A DNA stretch of 29,558 bases from Christensenella sp. UBA6345 (GTDB lineage: Bacteria; Bacillota; Clostridia; Christensenellales; UBA1242): positions 1-29,558 of the forward strand of contig DJSB01000012.1 in NCBI GenBank assembly GCA_002437945.1. Direction: 5' to 3'. The position numbers and the translations under genes are program-made. The notes beneath the pieces are model-generated. The model did not search any database and was not told where the DNA came from. It saw only the letters and a list, made by a program, of their open reading frames with translations. Shown here piece by piece: positions 1 through 8,000 of the stretch (positions are counted from its first letter, which is position 1; every line of letters starts with the position of its first letter).

Positions 1-64
1 GATGTTTATTCAAACTGTGATGACACAAGATATTGTGGAATTGCGACAGCAATTTGATTTATGA
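1..64 (+). CDS. possible 3' end of an upstream gene (partial)
   Basis: One + frame stays open from the window edge to a TGA at 62-64, giving about 20 residues that end in LRQQFDL. In many Firmicutes dxr or cdsA precedes rseP, so this could be the end of such a gene. The fragment is too short to recognise, and it may be chance. Confidence 0.25.
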   Translation, partial: MFIQTVMTQDIVELRQQFDL

Positions 65-76
65 ACATTGTGAGTA

Positions 77-109
77 AATCAACATCACATAGTTTATAAT
101 GTGTTGATT
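77..109 (+). other. small inverted repeat just upstream of the rseP ribosome binding site
   Basis: AATCAACA (77-84) and TGTTGATT (102-109) can form an 8-bp stem with a 17-nt loop, ending three bases before the AGGAG of rseP. It could be a weak terminator or attenuator of the upstream gene. The T run after it is only three to four bases long, so termination is doubtful. Confidence 0.3.
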
Positions 110-122
110 TTAGGAGTATAAT

Positions 123-1169
123 TTGAGTAATCTGCTTAGTATAGGTGCAGTGTTTTCTCGAATAGGTTATATCGTATTAGCAATATTGGTTTTATTGTTA
201 ATGATTACGATACATGAATTCGGGCACTATACTGCCGGTAAAATATTAAAATTTAAAATTAATGAATTTTCTATTGGGTTTGGGAAAGCCCTTTTTACCC
301 GTAAAAAGAAAAATGGTGAAATTTTTTCTATTAGGTTAGTACCACTTGGTGGTTATTGTGCTTTTGAAGGAGAAGATACTACTGATGAAAATAGTGGTTC
401 GTTTAATGCTCAATCACCATGGAAAAGATTAATTGTGTTATTTTGCGGAGCATTCTTTAATTTTCTATCTGCTATAATATTTAGCATTGTATTATTGGCA
501 GTTATTGGTAATGGCCAGATGGCTGTTAGTAAAGTTGAAGGTATAAATAATTCAGTAGAAAGATTACAAGTTGGAGATGTTATAACTCATTGTGAAGGCG
601 AAAAAATATCATTTTTCAATACAATATCTAGCATTACACAAGATATAGGCATTGGCGAAGATATAAAAATGACTATAATTCGTAATGGTGAAAAGAAAGA
701 AATTATAGTTCAGAAATTTGCCGTTCAACAAGAAGGAACAGAAGTAGGAATGATAGGTATGCAAAATACATATGTAAAACTTTCATTTGGTGATGCTTTA
801 TTGCAATCTGTTCCATTTACATTCCAGATGGCATGGCAGTGTTTAGTAATTTTAGGACAATTGCTTGTAGGTAAATATGGTTTAAGTGATATTGGTGGAC
901 CTATTACTACAATTGGCTATATTGCTGATGCTGGTGCTATAAGTATGCTTAATTTATTATTATTGATACCATTAATTGCTGTTAACTTGGCTGTGTTTAA
1001 TCTTTTACCAATTCCGGCATTAGATGGTGCAAAAATGGTATTTGTGCTTATAGAATGGATAAGAAAAAAACCTATAAATAGAGAACTTGAAAATAAAATC
1101 CATACAGTAGGATTATTTATATTGTTTGGATTTGTAATAATTGTAGATTTGTTACATTTAATTGGTTAA
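123..1169 (+). CDS. rseP: RseP-type site-2 zinc metalloprotease (M50)
   Basis: Intramembrane zinc protease of the M50/site-2 family, which cleaves anti-sigma factors and remnant signal peptides inside the membrane. The zinc-binding HExxH motif is H31-E32-F33-G34-H35 within the first hydrophobic segment. A PDZ-like region lies near residues 130-210 (VEGINNSVERLQVGDVITH). The C-terminal membrane part contains LLPIPALDGAKM, the conserved LDG motif that supplies the third zinc ligand. The length of 348 aa is typical of Clostridia members, which have one PDZ domain. The start is TTG at 123, preceded by AGGAG at 112-116. It stands before the polC-position gene, as in the standard Firmicute order. 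SpoIVFB is the main alternative M50 family, but the PDZ domain and the context favour RseP. Confidence 0.93.
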   Translation: MSNLLSIGAVFSRIGYIVLAILVLLLMITIHEFGHYTAGKILKFKINEFSIGFGKALFTRKKKNGEIFSIRLVPLGGYCAFEGEDTTDENSGSFNAQSPWKRLIVLFCGAFFNFLSAIIFSIVLLAVIGNGQMAVSKVEGINNSVERLQVGDVITHCEGEKISFFNTISSITQDIGIGEDIKMTIIRNGEKKEIIVQKFAVQQEGTEVGMIGMQNTYVKLSFGDALLQSVPFTFQMAWQCLVILGQLLVGKYGLSDIGGPITTIGYIADAGAISMLNLLLLIPLIAVNLAVFNLLPIPALDGAKMVFVLIEWIRKKPINRELENKIHTVGLFILFGFVIIVDLLHLIG

Positions 1170-1179
1170 TAAAATACTT

Positions 1180-2742
1180 ATGGAAAAACTTATAGAATAT
1201 CTAAAACTTAATATGAAAGAACTATTTGAAAATATAAAAATAGTTAATATATCATACAACAAAACCACTAATTCGTTAGTGGTTAAAGTTGTTTATAAAA
1301 TTGGCTTTGAATTTTTAGATAGTTATAAAGAAAATCTTAAACAAAAAATAATAAATTATTTACATATACCTAATTTAGAAATAGATTTAAAATGTAAGAA
1401 AAGTTTGGTTGAAAAAACTATTGTTACAGACTTAATTAAATACTATTTAAATAAGTACTATGCAAGTATAATGGCTACTATGCAAGATGACGATTTTTGC
1501 GTAAATATAGACAATAATCAAGTTTACGTAGTAGTAAAGTGTCAAGAGATTTTTTATCAATATCTAGAAGAAAAACATTTTGAAATTGCATTAAAAGAAT
1601 TCCTACAAGATAATTATTTTCAAATGTTTGATGTTAAATTGGTAAAGAAAAATTCTAATTCTGAATTTGATAATACTCTTATTGATAATGGTATAATTTT
1701 TCAAAGTCAATCTGATGAAGTTGTCGAACCTACTACATATGAATTATTAAATGTTGAACATATATGTGGTGCTGAAACAGAAAATATTGCTATGGCATCT
1801 AAATCTTTAACTAGTGATTGTGTTAATGTTACAATTGCCGGTGAACTTAATTACATTACACAAAAGAGTTATGTATCTAAACGTAAGAATAGTAATGGGG
1901 AAGAAAAACAATATTATAGTTTTACTCTTATTGATAATTATGGCAAAACGCAGTGTGTTTATTTTCCAACAAAAGATACACTTGAAAAATTTCAACAATT
2001 AGAAGAAAAAATGTCTATTGCGGTTGTTGGGGATACAGAAGAATTTAATGGTAGAGTAAATTTTAAAGTAAAGGGTATTTCAAAGTGTACATTACCAGAG
2101 ATTCAAGAACGGCCTGTAGAGTTGAAATCCGAAAATGAGAATTATATTTTTGTTGAACCTGAACCATATATTAGTTTGGCACAGGCTACATTATTTGATG
2201 TTGTAGTTGAAAATACTAATAAATTTTTAAAAGAACATGATTGTGTTGTATTTGACGTTGAGACGACAGGTCTAGATCCTAATACTTGTGAAATGATAGA
2301 AATTGGTGCATGTAAAGTTAGAGATGGTAAAATAATTGAGACGTTTAGTGTGTTAATGAAACCTTCACAGCCAATTCCTGACCAAATAACCGAATTGACT
2401 GGTATTACCAATGAAATGGTTGCCAATTGTAAAACTATTAAAGATGTTTTGCAAGATTTTTATAAATTTACACGAAACTCTGTATTGGTTGCTTATAATA
2501 TAGCATTTGACTATAAATTTATGTATCTTGCAGGAATTAAGCAAGGATATAATTTTGACAATCCACAAATTGATGCTATGGTATTAGCAAAAAACAAGTT
2601 AAAAAGTATTAAAAATTATAAATTAAAAACTGTTGCAAATGCTTTAGATGTTTCACTTGAAAATGCGCATAGGGCAGTTCATGATGCTATTGCAACTGCA
2701 GAAGTTTTTATAAAGTTGGTAGATAGCGATTATATATTGTAA
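1180..2742 (+). CDS. PolC-locus protein: PolC-like N-terminus, OB fold and DEDDh exonuclease, no polymerase
   Basis: A 520-aa protein in the position normally held by the roughly 1400-aa replicative polymerase PolC, between rseP and rimP. The first ~200 residues are a charged alpha/beta region that resembles the PolC N-terminus in placement only. Residues ~215-305 look like the OB fold that precedes the catalytic parts of PolC (VNVTIAGELNYI...FTLIDNYGKTQCVYF). Residues ~353-515 are a DnaQ/PolC-type 3'-5' exonuclease with all catalytic residues: D359 and E361 (FDVETTG), D444 (AYNIAFD), H497 and D502 (HRAVHD). PHP, palm, fingers and thumb are all absent. In PolC half of the PHP domain sits between OB and exonuclease; here only ~50 residues link them. 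The following 205 bp are non-coding, so this is not a simple frameshift. TTG at 1162 is an alternative start overlapping rseP; neither start has a strong ribosome binding site. It is probably a functional exonuclease, either a proofreading subunit in trans or a repair nuclease. Confidence 0.8.
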   Translation: MEKLIEYLKLNMKELFENIKIVNISYNKTTNSLVVKVVYKIGFEFLDSYKENLKQKIINYLHIPNLEIDLKCKKSLVEKTIVTDLIKYYLNKYYASIMATMQDDDFCVNIDNNQVYVVVKCQEIFYQYLEEKHFEIALKEFLQDNYFQMFDVKLVKKNSNSEFDNTLIDNGIIFQSQSDEVVEPTTYELLNVEHICGAETENIAMASKSLTSDCVNVTIAGELNYITQKSYVSKRKNSNGEEKQYYSFTLIDNYGKTQCVYFPTKDTLEKFQQLEEKMSIAVVGDTEEFNGRVNFKVKGISKCTLPEIQERPVELKSENENYIFVEPEPYISLAQATLFDVVVENTNKFLKEHDCVVFDVETTGLDPNTCEMIEIGACKVRDGKIIETFSVLMKPSQPIPDQITELTGITNEMVANCKTIKDVLQDFYKFTRNSVLVAYNIAFDYKFMYLAGIKQGYNFDNPQIDAMVLAKNKLKSIKNYKLKTVANALDVSLENAHRAVHDAIATAEVFIKLVDSDYIL

Positions 2743-2850
2743 ATATGTCAATTACTGAAAGATAATATTAAATATTTAAAAACAATGATTATATTAATAT
2801 TGTATGTTTGCATTTGTATTAGATATTATATATTATTTATATAATATTAC

Positions 2851-2879
2851 TTGTAATTATATATATCTTGTGTTATACT
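2851..2879 (+). promoter_or_regulatory. sigma-A-type promoter of the rimP-nusA-infB operon
   Basis: TTGTAA (2851-2856), a 17-bp spacer and TATACT (2874-2879), with an extended -10 TG at 2871-2872. The start would be near 2886, placing the 11-bp hairpin at the very 5' end of the transcript. Confidence 0.6.
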
Positions 2880-2902
2880 TATAATGCTAATAATAATTAT
2901 GC

Positions 2903-2931
2903 TAGGAGTGGGATATCAAATCCCACTCCTA
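2903..2931 (+). promoter_or_regulatory. leader hairpin upstream of rimP
   Basis: TAGGAGTGGGA (2903-2913) and TCCCACTCCTA (2921-2931) form a perfect 11-bp stem around a 7-nt loop. The sequence after it (TTATTTAGG) has only a broken T run, and the rimP ribosome binding site begins seven bases later. As I recall, similar GAGTGGG/CCCACTC hairpins occur ahead of rimP in other Clostridia. Plausible roles are an attenuator, an mRNA-stabilising element or an autoregulatory site for an operon product. Confidence 0.6.
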
Positions 2932-2947
2932 TTATTTAGGAGAGTTT

Positions 2948-3418
2948 ATGAATGGTAAAAAAGTAGTCTCAATCGTTATGCCTATGGCTACCAAGATTGT
3001 TTCTGATTTGGGATATACATTAGTCGATGTAGAATACAGAAAACAATTTGATGGTATGGTATTAGAGTTTTTTATTGATTCGCCAACAGGTATCAATATT
3101 AACGATTGTGAAAAAGTGTCGAAGGCTCTAGATGAACCATTAGATCAACTTAACCCAACAAATGATGTGCCATATTCTTTAAATGTGTCATCATTAGGCT
3201 TGGATAGACCATTAACTACTGAATATGAGTTTAATAAATATAAAGGTAAAGAAGTTGAATTAAAATTTTATCAGCCAATACAACCTTTTAATAAAAAACA
3301 ATTGTCAGCAGTTTTGGATTCTTGGAATGATAGTGAAATTATAGTAACTATTGATAATCAAAACATTACAATTTCTAGAAAATCAATTGCACAAATAGTG
3401 CCAGTTATTAAATTTTAA
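2948..3418 (+). CDS. rimP: ribosome maturation factor RimP
   Basis: RimP binds the 30S subunit during late assembly. The 156-aa length is typical. The family's N-terminal pattern is visible: VDVEYRKQFDGMVLEFFIDSPTGININDCEKVSKAL, then YSLNVSSLGLDRPL, which corresponds to the conserved LEVSSPGLDRPL signature (here P is replaced by L). The C-terminal SH3-like domain follows. The start is ATG with AGGAGAG at 2938-2944. It is the first gene after the leader hairpin and is followed 13 bp later by nusA, its near-universal partner. Confidence 0.95.
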   Translation: MNGKKVVSIVMPMATKIVSDLGYTLVDVEYRKQFDGMVLEFFIDSPTGININDCEKVSKALDEPLDQLNPTNDVPYSLNVSSLGLDRPLTTEYEFNKYKGKEVELKFYQPIQPFNKKQLSAVLDSWNDSEIIVTIDNQNITISRKSIAQIVPVIKF

Positions 3419-3431
3419 GGAGAAAAATAAA

Positions 3432-4565
3432 ATGATAAATAAAGACTTTTTTCAAGCATTAAATGAACTTGAAACACAAAAAGGAATTGATAAAGATTTC
3501 TTTATAAGTGCATTGGAAGCGGCATTGACTAGTGCTTATAAGAAAAATTTTGGTGAAGCGAAGAGTGCAGCCGTAAAACTTGACCCAGAAAAAAACAGTA
3601 TAAAAGTATATTCTTTTAAAACTGTCGTTGATGAAGTTATGGATTCTGATAAAGAAATTTCTCTTGCTGAAGCAAAAACAATCAAAAAGTCTTATAAAGT
3701 TGGAGATATTATTAAACAAGAAGAAACTCCTAAAGAGTTTGGTAGAATTGCCGCTCAAACTGCTAAACAAGTTGTTATGCAACGTTTAAGAGAAGCAGAA
3801 CGTGAAAAAATTATGGGCGAAGTAAGTACAAAACAAGATGAATTACTTACTGTAGTTGTAAGACGTATTGAAGGCGAAAATGTTTATGTTGATTTAGGTA
3901 TGACACAAGTAGAAGGTGTTTTAGGACCTAAAGATCGTATACCAGGAGAAAAATATATTATTAATCAAAGAGTAAAAGTATATGTAAAGCAAGTTAAAGA
4001 ATCATTTAATATGCCTTATGTTCAATTGTCTCGTACAAATCCTGGATTCGTAAAGAAATTGTTTGAAATCGAAGTACCTGAAATTCAAACTGGCGAAGTT
4101 GAAATCAAGAGTATTGTTAGAGAAGCCGGTTATCGAACCAAAATGGCTGTTGCTACATCTAATCCATCACTTGATTGCGTTGGTGCATGCGTTGGTAATA
4201 AGGGTATGAGAGTTAATGCTATAGTTAACGAACTTAATGGTGAAAAGATTGATATTGTACCATGGAGTGATAATCCAGCCGAATTTATTGCTTCTGCTTT
4301 AAGTCCTGCTACTGTTTTACATGTAAGCACTAACTTATTGGAAAAAACAAGTTTAGCAGTTGTTCCTGATGATAAACTATCATTGGCAATTGGTAAAAAT
4401 GGACAAAATGTAAGATTGGCAGCCAAATTAACCAATTGGAAGATTGATGTTAAAGCAAAATCTGCTGTTCCTTCTTTAAATTTGGATACTGAAGAAACTG
4501 ATGATTCACAAAAAGAATTTAATCATTTATTTGATGATGAAGATGCTTTTGGAGATTTGAATTAA
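3432..4565 (+). CDS. nusA: transcription termination/antitermination factor NusA
   Basis: NusA binds RNA polymerase and controls pausing, intrinsic termination and antitermination. The 377-aa length matches Firmicute NusA, which lacks the C-terminal acidic repeats of E. coli. The order is an N-terminal RNAP-binding domain (residues ~1-125), an S1 domain (~135-200, with VYVDLGMTQVEGVLGPKDRIPGE), then two KH domains with GNKG (CVGACVGNKGMRVNAIV) and GKNG (AIGKNGQNVRLAAKL). A short acidic tail (EETDDSQ...DDEDAFGD) ends the protein. The ribosome binding site is AAGGAGAAA. It is co-transcribed with rimP upstream and ylxR downstream. Confidence 0.97.
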   Translation: MINKDFFQALNELETQKGIDKDFFISALEAALTSAYKKNFGEAKSAAVKLDPEKNSIKVYSFKTVVDEVMDSDKEISLAEAKTIKKSYKVGDIIKQEETPKEFGRIAAQTAKQVVMQRLREAEREKIMGEVSTKQDELLTVVVRRIEGENVYVDLGMTQVEGVLGPKDRIPGEKYIINQRVKVYVKQVKESFNMPYVQLSRTNPGFVKKLFEIEVPEIQTGEVEIKSIVREAGYRTKMAVATSNPSLDCVGACVGNKGMRVNAIVNELNGEKIDIVPWSDNPAEFIASALSPATVLHVSTNLLEKTSLAVVPDDKLSLAIGKNGQNVRLAAKLTNWKIDVKAKSAVPSLNLDTEETDDSQKEFNHLFDDEDAFGDLN

Positions 4566-4578
4566 AAAGGTGAATGTT

Positions 4579-4851
4579 ATGAAAAGTAATAAACAACCTA
4601 CCAGAACTTGCATTGCATGTAAACAACAAAATGATAAAAAGAATTTATTAAGAATTGTTAAAACTGAAGATGGTGCAGTATTAGATAAGACTGGAAAATC
4701 AAATGGAAGAGGTGCATATATTTGTAATGATATTAAGTGCATAGAAAAATGTATTAAATCAAAAGCATTAAATAGAGCATTCTCTACTAATATTCAACCT
4801 AATGTATATGAAAAACTTAAGGAGGATTTCCTTGCAGGAAACAATCAATAA
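4579..4851 (+). CDS. ylxR: YlxR/RnpM family RNA-binding protein
   Basis: Small basic protein of 90 aa with the YlxR fold. The conserved start PTRTCIACKQQNDKKNLLRIV and the GRGAYIC...C segment give the family's cysteine arrangement. YlxR (RnpM) has been reported to bind RNase P RNA and modulate its activity. ATG at 4579 is preferred because AAAGG sits 8 bases upstream; an in-frame GTG at 4570 falls inside the Shine-Dalgarno sequence. It lies in the canonical nusA-ylxR-ylxQ-infB order. Its 3' end overlaps ylxQ by 20 bp, which suggests translational coupling. Confidence 0.92.
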   Translation: MKSNKQPTRTCIACKQQNDKKNLLRIVKTEDGAVLDKTGKSNGRGAYICNDIKCIEKCIKSKALNRAFSTNIQPNVYEKLKEDFLAGNNQ

Positions 4852-5137
4852 ATTATCAACCTATTTAGGTTTTTGTATCAAAAGTAATTCAATATTATTT
4901 GGGGTTGACAATATTGTTAAGTCTAAAAAGAAATTGGATTTAATAATATTTTGTAGTACAACTAATGAAAAAACTATTAGATCACTGCAAAATAAAGACT
5001 GCTTAATGGTTAAATTAAAAGATTTATTATTAAGCGATCTTGTTAAACGCGACAACGTAAAAGTAGTTGCAATTAAAAATAATAATTTGGCTAAAGCGAT
5101 TCTATCTTTTGATGAGTTGTTAATCAAGTTAAATTAA
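4832..5137 (+). CDS. ylxQ: YlxQ, L7Ae/L30e-type ribosomal-protein-like RNA-binding protein
   Basis: 101-aa protein of the L7Ae/L30e/S12e fold that follows ylxR in Firmicute nusA-infB operons; members bind kink-turn-like RNA. Family features visible are the opening helix NKLSTYLGFCIKSN, the strand LDLIIFCSTTNEKT and a late VKVVAIKNNNLAKAIL segment. TTG at 4832 is chosen because a near-perfect AAGGAGG (4819-4825) lies 6 bases upstream. A longer reading frame from 4802 starts inside ylxR without a ribosome binding site. Overlap with ylxR means the two are probably coupled. Confidence 0.9.
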   Translation: MQETINKLSTYLGFCIKSNSILFGVDNIVKSKKKLDLIIFCSTTNEKTIRSLQNKDCLMVKLKDLLLSDLVKRDNVKVVAIKNNNLAKAILSFDELLIKLN

Positions 5138-5151
5138 AAGGGGTATTATAA

Positions 5152-7626
5152 TTGGAAAAAAATAAACAACAAACAAGTAACAAACCAGTGTTTGATTTTA
5201 CTAATTTAAAATCTTTGAATCAGTTGATTTCTGGCAATGAAATTAACAGTTTTGCTGTGGGTCTAAAAAAGGTTAAACAATCATTAGATGCATACTGTAG
5301 TAATCTAAAAAAAGTATATGCTAATAAAAAGAATGCAATTGCTCAAGAAAAACAGGTTCAAAAACAAGTTGTAGAAACAAAACCACAAGTTGTTAAAGAA
5401 GAAGTTAAGACTAATGTAGATACTACTCAAAAACCTGTTGAAAAGAAGCCAATTGTTAACAATAATGTTAATAAGCAGTTTGGCAATGGCGATAAAAAAC
5501 CATTTAACAAAAATGGTGAAAGACCACAACAAGATAAAAGATTTAATAATGCTAATGATAAAAAGCCTTTTAATAAAGACAAGGATTTTTCAAAGCGACC
5601 ACAACAAGGCAATAATCAACCAAAGCAATTGGGACCAAAGAGTACATTTGTTCCACGTGGTGAAGTTGTAAGTTTTGTTCCAAAGCCTGACAATAAACGT
5701 GAAAAAGATAAGTCAAAGCGTAATTTTGATAGTGAAAAGAAAGGTCTTAATATTAAAGCAAAAATACGTATGGGTGTTGTTGACTTTAACGATGATGAAA
5801 ATGAAGAAAGAATTGGTAGAGTAAGAGTAAAAACTAATAAAAAACAACAAAAACCTCTAGTAGTGGAAAAAACAGAAATAACTAATGCTGTTATTACGAC
5901 AGATAATTTGACTATTAAAATTCTATCTGAAAAAATAGGGAAACCAGTGGCAGAAATTGTTAAGAAATTTATGTTATTGGGTATGATGCTTAATATTAAT
6001 AGTCCTATTGATTTTGCTACAGCAGAGTTGGTTGCAAGTGAATTTGGCATAACACTTGAAAAGAATGTTGGCAAAACAGCCGAACAAACTTTACTTGAAA
6101 GTGTTAATGCAAGTGAAAATGTTAACTTAAAACCACGTCCACCTATAGTAACAGTTATGGGACACGTAGATCATGGTAAAACATCTTTACTTGATGCTAT
6201 AAAGAAAACTAATGTCATTCAAACAGAAGCAGGCGGAATTACACAACATATTGGTGCATATTCTGTAAGTGTAAAAGATAGAAAAATTACATTTATTGAT
6301 ACTCCAGGACATGAAGCGTTTACCGCTATGCGTGCTAGAGGTGCACAGGTTACAGATATTGCTGTATTAGTAGTTGCTGCTAATGATGGTATTATGCCAC
6401 AAACTATTGAAGCGATTAATCATATTAAGGCTGCAAAAGTTCCTATGATTGTTGCTATTAACAAAATTGATGTGCCTGAAGCAAATGTTGAACGTACTAA
6501 ACAACAATTGGCAGAACATGATGTATTACCAGAAGAATGGGGTGGAGACACTATTTGTGTACCTATTTCTGCTAAACAAGGTATAAATATTGATAAGTTA
6601 TTAGAAATGATTCTGCTAGTTGCTGATGTAGAAGAATTAAAAGCAAACTATGATGCTCCTGCTGTTGGTACTGTTTTGGAAAGTAAAGTAGATCGTGGTA
6701 GAGGTATAGTTGCTACTATTATTATTAAAGAAGGAACTTTAAAAATTGGCGATTATATTATTTGCGGATTGAGTAGCGGTAGAGTGAGAGCCATGATGGA
6801 TTATACGGGTAAAAATGTTGTAAAAGCAGAACCTAGTATGGCTGTTTCTGTTGTGGGCTTAAATCAAGTTCCTGATGCTGGAGAACAAGCATATGTTGTT
6901 GATGAAAAATTGGCAAAAGACATTCTAAATGAAAGATTGACTAAAGTTCAACAGGAAAAGGCAAAACAAAATAATGGTATGTCTCTTGAAGATTTCTTAC
7001 AACATTCTGCTGATAGCGAAATGAAAGTATTGAAAATTATCGTTAAGGCCGATGTTCAAGGTAGCGTAGAAGCCGTTAAACAAACTTTGGAAAGAATAAG
7101 AAATGATGAAGCAAAAGTGCAATGTATTCATAGCGGTGTAGGTAGCATAACTGAAAGTGATGTTGTATTGGCTAAAGCAAGCAATGCTTTGATTATAGGT
7201 TTTAATATTAAACCAGAAACTAAAGCAAAAGTGCTTGCAGATAGAAACAATGTAGAAATTAAATTATACAAAATTATCTATGAAGCAGTTGACGAAATTA
7301 CAAATATTATTAATGGTATGCAGGCTCCAAAATATGAAGAAAATGTAGTGGGACATGTAGAAATTAGAAAGATATTTAAAGTAAGTTCATTAGGTAATAT
7401 TGCTGGTTGTTATGTATTAGATGGTGTGGTTAATCGTAATTCTAAAGTAAGAATACTTCGTAACAATGAAGAAATTACCACAACTTCTATTGAATCATTA
7501 CAACAAAATAAAGATGATGCTAAACAAGTTAAAGCAGGCTTTGAATGTGGTATTAAATTAAAAGGATTTAATGATATTAAAGAAAATGATATTATTGAAG
7601 TCTTTGAAGAAGTTCAAATAATGTAG
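5152..7626 (+). CDS. infB: translation initiation factor IF-2
   Basis: GTPase that positions fMet-tRNA on the 30S subunit and promotes subunit joining. 824 aa. Residues ~1-240 are a long, disordered K/N/Q-rich extension with NNN/KPFN repeats, lineage-specific and poorly conserved. An IF2-N domain follows (~250-310, TIKILSEKIGKPVAEIVKKFMLLG). The G domain has G1 GHVDHGKT (337-344), DTPGHEAF (G3) and NKID (437-440). Domain 2, C1 and C2 follow, with DVQGSVEAVKQTLE and VGHVEIRKIFKVSSLGNIAGCYV. The start is TTG at 5152 with AAAAGGGG upstream. Internal starts giving shorter isoforms are possible, as in other bacteria, but were not resolved. The usual Firmicute ylxP between infB and rbfA is absent. 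Confidence 0.98.
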   Translation: MEKNKQQTSNKPVFDFTNLKSLNQLISGNEINSFAVGLKKVKQSLDAYCSNLKKVYANKKNAIAQEKQVQKQVVETKPQVVKEEVKTNVDTTQKPVEKKPIVNNNVNKQFGNGDKKPFNKNGERPQQDKRFNNANDKKPFNKDKDFSKRPQQGNNQPKQLGPKSTFVPRGEVVSFVPKPDNKREKDKSKRNFDSEKKGLNIKAKIRMGVVDFNDDENEERIGRVRVKTNKKQQKPLVVEKTEITNAVITTDNLTIKILSEKIGKPVAEIVKKFMLLGMMLNINSPIDFATAELVASEFGITLEKNVGKTAEQTLLESVNASENVNLKPRPPIVTVMGHVDHGKTSLLDAIKKTNVIQTEAGGITQHIGAYSVSVKDRKITFIDTPGHEAFTAMRARGAQVTDIAVLVVAANDGIMPQTIEAINHIKAAKVPMIVAINKIDVPEANVERTKQQLAEHDVLPEEWGGDTICVPISAKQGINIDKLLEMILLVADVEELKANYDAPAVGTVLESKVDRGRGIVATIIIKEGTLKIGDYIICGLSSGRVRAMMDYTGKNVVKAEPSMAVSVVGLNQVPDAGEQAYVVDEKLAKDILNERLTKVQQEKAKQNNGMSLEDFLQHSADSEMKVLKIIVKADVQGSVEAVKQTLERIRNDEAKVQCIHSGVGSITESDVVLAKASNALIIGFNIKPETKAKVLADRNNVEIKLYKIIYEAVDEITNIINGMQAPKYEENVVGHVEIRKIFKVSSLGNIAGCYVLDGVVNRNSKVRILRNNEEITTTSIESLQQNKDDAKQVKAGFECGIKLKGFNDIKENDIIEVFEEVQIM

Positions 7627-7634
7627 GAGTATGT

Positions 7635-8000
7635 ATGAGAATTTTAAAAATAAATTCCGAAATTGAAAAAGCAATTAGTGAGATAATTACTTACCAACTT
7701 AAGAATCCTGCTATTTCAGGTATTATTAGTGTGACTAAAGTTGATACAACTAATGACCTTGAATATAGTAAGGTTTATATTAGTGTTTTTACTCCTAATG
7801 GCGATAAAGAAGAAGTGTTTAATCAAATAAAACACTCTGCAGGATTTATAAGACGAGAACTTTGTAAAAAAGTTCAGTTAAGAAAAGTACCTTTTTTAAC
7901 TTTTTATTTAGATGATAGTTACAATTATGGTGAAACTATTGATGGAAAATTAGAAGAAATTGAAAAATCACGAAAGGAAACTAATGATGAAAATAAATAA
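7635..8000 (+). CDS. rbfA: 30S ribosome-binding factor RbfA
   Basis: Single KH-like-domain assembly factor that matures the 16S rRNA 5' region. At 121 aa it is of normal length. Recognisable elements are the N-terminal helix EIEKAISEIITYQLKNPAISGIISVTKV, the strand KVYISVFTPNGDKEEV, and FIRRELCKKVQLRKVPFLTFYLDDS near the C-terminus. The start is ATG at 7635 after TAGGAG, eight bases from the infB stop. Its last 17 bases overlap the start of nrnA. Confidence 0.95.
   Translation: MRILKINSEIEKAISEIITYQLKNPAISGIISVTKVDTTNDLEYSKVYISVFTPNGDKEEVFNQIKHSAGFIRRELCKKVQLRKVPFLTFYLDDSYNYGETIDGKLEEIEKSRKETNDENK

Noticed and set aside
2743..2890. Possible remains of the PolC polymerase region downstream of the exonuclease gene
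   Set aside because: The sequence is extremely AT-rich with stops in all frames, and no PHP or polymerase motif can be read.
3459..3782. 107-codon open frame on the minus strand inside nusA
   Set aside because: It is antisense to a certain gene, has no ribosome binding site, and its Phe/Ser-rich composition is the complement of Lys/Glu-rich coding sequence.
5616..6074. 152-codon minus-strand frame inside infB
   Set aside because: Shadow of the IF-2 linker and N-domain; hydrophobic Ser/Leu/Phe composition arises from the complement of charged codons.
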